A DNA stretch of 10,141 nucleotides from an uncultured Traorella sp. GTDB lineage: Bacteria > Bacillota_I > Bacilli_A > Erysipelotrichales > Erysipelotrichaceae. The position numbers and the translations under genes were made by a program. The stretch spans positions 1-10,141 of the forward strand of contig CAMEUL010000034.1 of the NCBI GenBank assembly GCA_945938205.1, given 5' to 3'. Below the pieces are notes generated by a model. That model saw nothing but the letters and a program-made list of their open reading frames with translations, searched no databases and had not been told where the DNA came from. Below, piece after piece: positions 6,257-10,141 of the stretch (position 1 is its first letter; each line of letters starts with the position of its first letter).

Positions 6257-7567
6257 TTATTTCGTATAAATATTGGTATCAAACATCAGCCGTTTCATTT
6301 CTTTAAGATCAAAAGGTATATATGGATAAAGATAACAGTGTTTCATAATGTTTGTATGAAGCAATAGAAAGAAATGAAAAAGAACACCTAAAGCAAAACC
6401 AAACGTATGGAAAAGCAAAGTCAGCAATGTCAGGATCATTCGCATCAGTTTGTTGGCTAAAGCTATTTCATAGGAAGGTGTCAAAAAATTTCCAAGATTA
6501 CTTAAGGCAACCAGCAAAAGAATTTCTTTTGTATAAGCACCTAATTCGATTCCAAAATCACCCAAGACAAATACTACCAAAAATCCCATCATAGCATTAA
6601 TAAGATTCGGTGCATACAGAAATGATTGTCGCACCCATTCAATCAAAATTTCGCAAATGAATATCTGAAAAACAATAAATTGCCATTGTGTGGAAGAAGT
6701 TATTTCATGGATCATCGGTCGATTGGTCATCATACAAAGCACAATAAACGGTAGCAAATACACACTGATGAAAACACCACTCAAACGGATCAGGCGAGTA
6801 AAAAAGGCAACAAAAGGAGTCTGTGTATACTCCTCGATCTGTTGAAGCTGTTCAAAGAAGGTCGATGGCAAGATCATGCAACAAGGCATATTATCAACTA
6901 AAAGAATGATACTTCCCTGCATGAGATGAATGGCGCATATATCCGGTCGTTCTGTATAGCGTACATGTGGGTAAGGATTCATTGTTTTGCCATACAGTAC
7001 TTCCACAAGATTCCGTTCATTATTAATTTCAATCGTTGTGTTTTTTTTCAGTCTATCTTTAAGATCCTGTAATAAATCCGGATCTGCTTTACCTTTGATG
7101 TAACAAATGGCAAGATCATTTCGGGTCATTTTTCCTTCCTGAGAAATTTCTATGATCAGATTTGATGTTCTGATCCTACGGCGAATCAGTCCGGTATTCA
7201 ACAAAATATTTTCTGTAAAGGAATCATGACTTCCTCGAATGCTTTTTTCCACATTCGGATGTTCTATACCACGATTTGGATAATTGCGAGTTTCTAAAGC
7301 ATATACCTTGTCCTCAAGAAAAATCAAACACTGTCCACTTAAAAGCAGAAATTCAGCTTTATCATACTGTTCTATTAATGAACTTGAACCATTAAAAAAA
7401 CATAAAGGAATTTGATCTTCACTCATTAAGAATCCTTGAATGATGGATGTGATACTTTCACTGGAAGTCAATGATGACAGAAACATCATGCGAACAGATT
7501 GATTTTTTAATATCACTTCATGTTTGACCAGATCAAAAGATTCTAATTCCCACAACTTTTCAATCAT
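6257..7567 (-). CDS. spoVAF: Spore germination protein SpoVAF (GerA-receptor A-subunit family)
   Basis: SpoVAF is a GerA-family membrane protein of the spore inner membrane that modulates the dipicolinate channel and germinant receptors during germination. From ATG 7567 it has 436 residues (B. subtilis about 490). A soluble N-terminal half (1-255) has RNYPNRGIEHPNVEKSIRGS (94-113), then DSFTENILLNTGLIRRRIR (115-133), and CYIKGKADPDLL (155-166), all GerA hallmarks. About five hydrophobic segments follow (roughly 262-281, 296-312, 324-341, 348-361, 375-404). The YVDGL-type strand usual near residue 30 is not conserved. An in-frame start at 7681 would only read spoVAEb out of frame, so 7567 is preferred; it overlaps the spoVAEb stop by 8 nt. 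No SD is visible, so it probably depends on coupling. A spoVAEa gene, which lies before spoVAF in Bacillus, is absent. Confidence 0.87.
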   Translation of the reverse strand: MIEKLWELESFDLVKHEVILKNQSVRMMFLSSLTSSESITSIIQGFLMSEDQIPLCFFNGSSSLIEQYDKAEFLLLSGQCLIFLEDKVYALETRNYPNRGIEHPNVEKSIRGSHDSFTENILLNTGLIRRRIRTSNLIIEISQEGKMTRNDLAICYIKGKADPDLLQDLKDRLKKNTTIEINNERNLVEVLYGKTMNPYPHVRYTERPDICAIHLMQGSIILLVDNMPCCMILPSTFFEQLQQIEEYTQTPFVAFFTRLIRLSGVFISVYLLPFIVLCMMTNRPMIHEITSSTQWQFIVFQIFICEILIEWVRQSFLYAPNLINAMMGFLVVFVLGDFGIELGAYTKEILLLVALSNLGNFLTPSYEIALANKLMRMILTLLTLLFHTFGFALGVLFHFFLLLHTNIMKHCYLYPYIPFDLKEMKRLMFDTNIYTK

Positions 7568-7910
7568 GAGAGCGAAACAGGATGGCAATCCAAAAAGCAA
7601 CAAAGATGGCAAATGAGATTCCGCTTGCGCTTTTATCAAAAACACCTGTAAAAATGCCAATCCATCCTTCATTCTCTGCACTTTTTAAAGCCGCATGGGT
7701 TAGAGAATGGCCAAAGGAAGTAATGGGAAGGTTTGCTCCCATACCACACCATCGAATCAAAGCATCATAAATATTAAAGGATTCAAGAAGACTTCCTAAA
7801 ATAACCAGCATGCTAGTTATATGTCCCGGTGTCAGTTGAGTACTGTCATAAATCAATTGTGCAACCATGCAAAGCAAGCCGCATAAGAGAAATGCATTAA
7901 GATAGATCAT
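7560..7910 (-). CDS. spoVAEb: Stage V sporulation protein SpoVAEb
   Basis: SpoVAEb is a small inner-membrane subunit of the SpoVA channel that moves Ca-dipicolinate into the forespore and out at germination. The 116 residues contain hydrophobic segments at about 4-21, 32-44 and 94-112, and the family stretch GANLPITSFGHSL (58-70) followed by EGWIGIFTGVF (81-91). It resembles the second half of SpoVAC (VPITGFSNAL), as expected of these related subunits. ATG 7910 lies 1 nt after the spoVAD stop, with AAAGGAG inside the spoVAD end, and its own stop overlaps spoVAF. Confidence 0.93.
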   Translation of the reverse strand: MIYLNAFLLCGLLCMVAQLIYDSTQLTPGHITSMLVILGSLLESFNIYDALIRWCGMGANLPITSFGHSLTHAALKSAENEGWIGIFTGVFDKSASGISFAIFVAFWIAILFRSHD

Positions 7911-7911
7911 C

Positions 7912-8886
7912 CTATTCGCTCCTTTCTATACAGATGGCATGAGCAACAACCGGAATTGACATTTTCTGCTGTGTCAGGAATACATTTAGCAAACACCCTG
8001 TTGCCACAAGAAGAATCCTTTTCATTCTTTTTTCTTTTAAATCAGCAAACAATTTAGAAAGCAGGACAATCATAGAACAACCGCAACCGCTACCACCACA
8101 ATATACATCCTGATGATTTAGATCATAAATCATGATTCCACAATCGTTTAATTTGCTGTCTAGCGGAAATCTTTTTTCCTCCAGCATTTCAGCCAGCATT
8201 GCATAGCCAATTTTACCAAGATCTCCTGTAACAATCAGATCATAATCATCAAATGTAGTCTGTGTATCTTCAAAATGATCTAAAATGGTCTGATAAGCTG
8301 CTGGTACCATAGCTTTTCCCATATCATTTACATCCTTGAAATTCCAATCCACTACTTTGCCGACAGTAAAAGATGTCACTTTTAAATCACTTTTCTCATT
8401 GGAAAGAAGTACTGCACCACTTCCCGTCACAGTACTTGTCGAGCACTCTCTTTTTTGGATCCCATATTCATTTGGATAGCGGAACTGACGTTCACTCGCT
8501 TCTGTATGAGAACTTGTAAAACCTAAAACATTTTTCAGTTTCAGATGCTCCACAGCAATCGCACATTCGCCAAGAATCAAAGCACTGTTGGAACAGGCTC
8601 CATAGAGACCGATAAAAGATGCATGCAATTCACTTGCAAGATAATTGGAACATAACTGATCGATCAGATCTCCGGCATAGACCAAATCGGGTTTGATTTT
8701 ATTCAGACATTTTTCGACACTGATCCGATTCATGTGAATCTCAGCTTGTTCAAAAGACTTTTCATTGAAATAAGGATCATTGCATACATTTTCAAAGTAA
8801 TCGCCTAAGGGTCCTTCTTTTTCTTTCTTTCCAACAACGACTGCCTGATTTTTTACGTATACATTATTAAATGTAAAGGTCGTCAT
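7912..8886 (-). CDS. spoVAD: Stage V sporulation protein SpoVAD (dipicolinate-binding, thiolase fold)
   Basis: SpoVAD is a soluble, membrane-associated protein of the SpoVA complex with a thiolase/ketosynthase-like fold that binds dipicolinic acid. The 324 residues (B. subtilis about 338) show LYGACSNSALILGE (94-107, at the thiolase active-Cys position), ECSTSTVTGSGAVLLS (147-162), TGDLGKIG (220-227) and CGGSGCGCS (263-271). The last two are characteristic of SpoVAD rather than of metabolic thiolases. ATG 8886 overlaps the spoVAC stop as ATGA and has no clear SD, which points to translational coupling. The stop is 1 nt before spoVAEb. Confidence 0.96.
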   Translation of the reverse strand: MTTFTFNNVYVKNQAVVVGKKEKEGPLGDYFENVCNDPYFNEKSFEQAEIHMNRISVEKCLNKIKPDLVYAGDLIDQLCSNYLASELHASFIGLYGACSNSALILGECAIAVEHLKLKNVLGFTSSHTEASERQFRYPNEYGIQKRECSTSTVTGSGAVLLSNEKSDLKVTSFTVGKVVDWNFKDVNDMGKAMVPAAYQTILDHFEDTQTTFDDYDLIVTGDLGKIGYAMLAEMLEEKRFPLDSKLNDCGIMIYDLNHQDVYCGGSGCGCSMIVLLSKLFADLKEKRMKRILLVATGCLLNVFLTQQKMSIPVVAHAICIERSE

Positions 8887-9317
8887 AACAGTGAGATCCC
8901 ATAGCGTATCAATGAGAAAACGATTGCACTGACAATTCCATAAGTAATAACAGACCCTGCAAGTTTAAACATATTGCTTCCTATTCCATAAATTAACCCT
9001 TCTCTTTTACATTCCATTGCAGATGAAGTCAATGCATTGGAAAATCCGGTAATAGGTACAAAGAAACCAGCTCCTGTTTTTTTGGCCATTTTGTCATATA
9101 CTCCAAATCCAGTAAATACTCCCGCTAAAAGAATAAACAAAAGAATTGTCAATATTGTTGCATTCTCCTTCGAAAAATACATAGTCAGACCATCCTGGAT
9201 CAATTGTGCCAAAACAGCCATAAGGCCACCACTTATAAATGCCATAATTGCATTTCTTGTTTTTTTCTGTGGTATTTTATGACGAGATGAAAATTCATTC
9301 AAACGTGACTGTTCCAT
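8883..9317 (-). CDS. spoVAC: Stage V sporulation protein SpoVAC (mechanosensitive channel subunit)
   Basis: SpoVAC is an inner-membrane protein that forms, with the other SpoVA proteins, the channel for Ca-dipicolinate; B. subtilis SpoVAC behaves as a mechanosensitive channel. The 144 residues have a basic N-terminus (1-22), hydrophobic segments at about 23-42, 54-72 and 114-138, and the signature GFGVYDKMAKKTGAGFFVPITGF (split as GFGVYDK 70-76 and GAGFFVPITGF 82-92), then NMFKLAGSVITYG (115-127). ATG 9317 follows a perfect AAGGAGG (9331-9325) with a 7-T spacer. That SD sits inside a 14-bp hairpin, and a sigma-G-like promoter overlaps it, so expression is probably restricted to the forespore. 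It is the first spoVA gene, directly after sigF. Confidence 0.95.
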   Translation of the reverse strand: MEQSRLNEFSSRHKIPQKKTRNAIMAFISGGLMAVLAQLIQDGLTMYFSKENATILTILLFILLAGVFTGFGVYDKMAKKTGAGFFVPITGFSNALTSSAMECKREGLIYGIGSNMFKLAGSVITYGIVSAIVFSLIRYGISLL

Positions 9318-9357
9318 AAAAAAACCTCCTTGCTGCTAGTATGAGCAAAAAGGTTTT
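9318..9357 (-). promoter_or_regulatory. SD-sequestering, terminator-like hairpin between sigF and spoVAC
   Basis: In read-through RNA, AAAACCUUUUUGCU (9357-9344) pairs over 14 positions, two of them U-G, with AGCAAGGAGGUUUU (9334-9321) around a 9-nt loop (9343-9335). The 3' arm contains the whole spoVAC SD. Seven U residues (9324-9318) run to the ATG, so the element also has the shape of an intrinsic terminator. It starts 2 nt after the sigF stop, where a terminating ribosome would open it. Pairing is read directly; the function is inferred. Confidence 0.7.
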
Positions 9358-9366
9358 GATTACTCC
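9337..9366 (-). promoter_or_regulatory. Putative forespore (sigma-G/sigma-F) promoter of the spoVA genes
   Basis: CATACTA (9343-9337) is identical to the sigma-G -10 consensus of B. subtilis. At exactly 17 bp upstream lies GGAGTA (9366-9361), which matches the TGAATA -35 at four of six positions and overlaps the sigF stop codon. The predicted start, about 9330, falls on the spoVAC SD. No vegetative promoter is seen in this gap. The -10 occupies the loop of the hairpin at 9318-9357. Confidence 0.6.
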
Positions 9367-10091
9367 ATTTTATTCCTAAGTTTCTTTAAAATCTGTTTTT
9401 CCATCCTTGATATCTGTACTTGAGTACAATATAGACGCTCCGCAATCTCACTTTGCTTATAACCAAGTGAATAGCGAAAATATAGAATGAGACGTTCATT
9501 CTTGTCTAATAAGGAAATTTCATGATTCAATCCGATTTTTAAAAGTTCATCTTTTTCTTCCATCTTCACTTTGTCATTCAAAGTAAGCTTTTTCCCATCA
9601 TTTTCATGAATTTCATCATCCAAACGATGTACATACTGATGTGCATCAAAACTGATATATACATCTTCAAGAGAGATACCGGACAACTGTGACAGATCTT
9701 CATAGCTTGGTTCATATCCATTCATGCGAAAAAACTCTTCCCGTATATGAAAAAGCTTGCTGTAGTTTTCTTTAATGGATCGAGAAATCCTCATTGGACC
9801 CTCATCTCTGAAATAACGTCGAATTTCACCCAGTATAATTGGAATAGCATACGTTGAAAACTGAAGATTTTTTGAAAGATCAAATGCATTTAATGCCTTC
9901 ATGAGTCCCACACATCCAATTTGGATCAAATCTTCTGAATTAGATTTGTTGGCAAATCGTTTCATGCAAGTGTAGACAAGCCCCATATTCTTTTCCACAA
10001 AGACTTCCTTGGCCATTTCATCGTTGTTTTGAATGAGCAGAATTAATTCCCGATTATTCAGTTTTGTGAAGTTGTTTTTGGATGACAACAC
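9360..10091 (-). CDS. sigF: Forespore-specific RNA polymerase sigma factor SigF (SpoIIAC)
   Basis: This sigma-70 family factor is the first compartment-specific sigma of the forespore, held inactive by SpoIIAB. The 243 residues (B. subtilis 255) include region 2 with EDLIQIGCVGLMKALNAFD (53-71), LQFSTYAIPIILGEIRR (76-92) and YFRDEGPMRISRS (93-105). Region 3 follows (about 106-165), and region 4 ends in a helix-turn-helix, YKQSEIAERLYCTQVQISRM (211-230). SigG and SigB have similar domains, but position between spoIIAB and spoVA supports SigF. The start is taken as GTG 10091, which has AGAAGG 5 nt upstream; TTG 10088 is an alternative. Either start lies inside spoIIAB, a 35-38 nt overlap. The stop adjoins the spoVAC control hairpin. 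Confidence 0.93.
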   Translation of the reverse strand: MLSSKNNFTKLNNRELILLIQNNDEMAKEVFVEKNMGLVYTCMKRFANKSNSEDLIQIGCVGLMKALNAFDLSKNLQFSTYAIPIILGEIRRYFRDEGPMRISRSIKENYSKLFHIREEFFRMNGYEPSYEDLSQLSGISLEDVYISFDAHQYVHRLDDEIHENDGKKLTLNDKVKMEEKDELLKIGLNHEISLLDKNERLILYFRYSLGYKQSEIAERLYCTQVQISRMEKQILKKLRNKME

Positions 10092-10141
10092 TTGTGCCTT
10101 CTTTCAGACAGGAAATGACATCAAAACTGTCAGAAAAGGTT
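10054..10141 (-). CDS. spoIIAB: Anti-sigma-F factor / kinase SpoIIAB (3' end, cut by window edge)
   Basis: Only the last 28 codons are present, ending at TAA 10056-10054. They read through SFDVISCLKEGTSVVIQKQL. This fits the final strands of the GHKL-type ATP-binding fold in SpoIIAB, whose relatives end in a VISxLGKGTxV pattern. SpoIIAB binds SigF and phosphorylates the anti-anti-sigma factor SpoIIAA. Its place directly before sigF, in the conserved spoIIA order, supports the call more than the short sequence does. The end overlaps the sigF start by 38 nt in another frame. Confidence 0.82.
   Translation of the reverse strand, partial: TFSDSFDVISCLKEGTSVVIQKQLHKTE

Noticed and set aside
7568..7681. 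38-residue N-terminal extension of spoVAF
   Set aside because: It reads spoVAEb in another frame over its full length. GerA-type similarity begins only near ATG 7567, which overlaps the spoVAEb stop.
1341..9282. Plus-strand ORFs of 60-80 codons (for example 1341-1562, 2290-2499, 4039-4257, 4446-4667, 5439-5666, 6352-6594, 7582-7770, 9037-9282)
   Set aside because: All lie antisense to firmly identified genes, lack SD sequences and recognisable domains, and look like frame shadows.
1..10141. CRISPR arrays, insertion sequences, phage or integration sites, tRNA or rRNA genes
   Set aside because: No regularly spaced repeats, transposase or integrase ORFs, or tRNA/rRNA-like sequence were seen by eye. 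All space is filled by conserved co-directional genes.

Overview
The window is a compact, low-GC Firmicutes chromosome segment in which every gene lies on the minus strand, so genes are transcribed from high to low coordinates. Ten of the intact genes are near-universal housekeeping or ribosome genes. The other five belong to endospore formation: sigF with spoVAC, spoVAD, spoVAEb and spoVAF. Full-length ORFs, SD-led starts and 4-nt ATGA/GTGA overlaps indicate an intact core genome with no mobile DNA. A spore-forming Erysipelotrichia-like or related Bacillota gut lineage fits, but this is inferred from gene order and composition, not proven.

In transcription order: (1) 10141-6221 is the tail of spoIIAB, then sigF-spoVAC-spoVAD-spoVAEb-spoVAF, closed by an intrinsic terminator. 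It encodes the early forespore sigma factor, the end of its anti-sigma factor, and the channel and receptor proteins for dipicolinate. (2) 6149-4816 is scpA-scpB (condensin subunits) behind its own sigma-A promoter. (3) 4684-3614 is rplU-prp-rpmA behind an extended -10 promoter and a structured L21-type leader, ending in a terminator. (4) 3600-2277 is obgE, with its own terminator but no obvious promoter. (5) 2269-1 is exoA, a HAD phosphatase, ruvA and the 5' part of ruvB behind a strong sigma-A promoter. It looks like a DNA-repair operon.

The most notable structure is the 42-bp gap between sigF and spoVAC. RNA reading through from sigF would fold into a 14-bp hairpin that buries the spoVAC Shine-Dalgarno sequence and is followed by seven U residues. 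The loop of that hairpin is CATACTA, the -10 consensus of forespore sigma-G/sigma-F promoters, with a plausible -35 at 17 bp. A transcript from that promoter would start at about the Shine-Dalgarno sequence and lack the sequestering arm. One short element could therefore keep spoVA off in read-through mRNA and on in forespore mRNA. Other items are the L21 leader, which carries a copy of the rplU ribosome-binding segment; the pairing of Prp with an L27 bearing its cleavable N-terminal extension; and a possible phosphoglycolate clean-up gene coupled to exoA.

No gene-free stretch exceeds 300 bases. The longest is 4556-4815, which holds the L21 promoter and leader plus AT-rich DNA.
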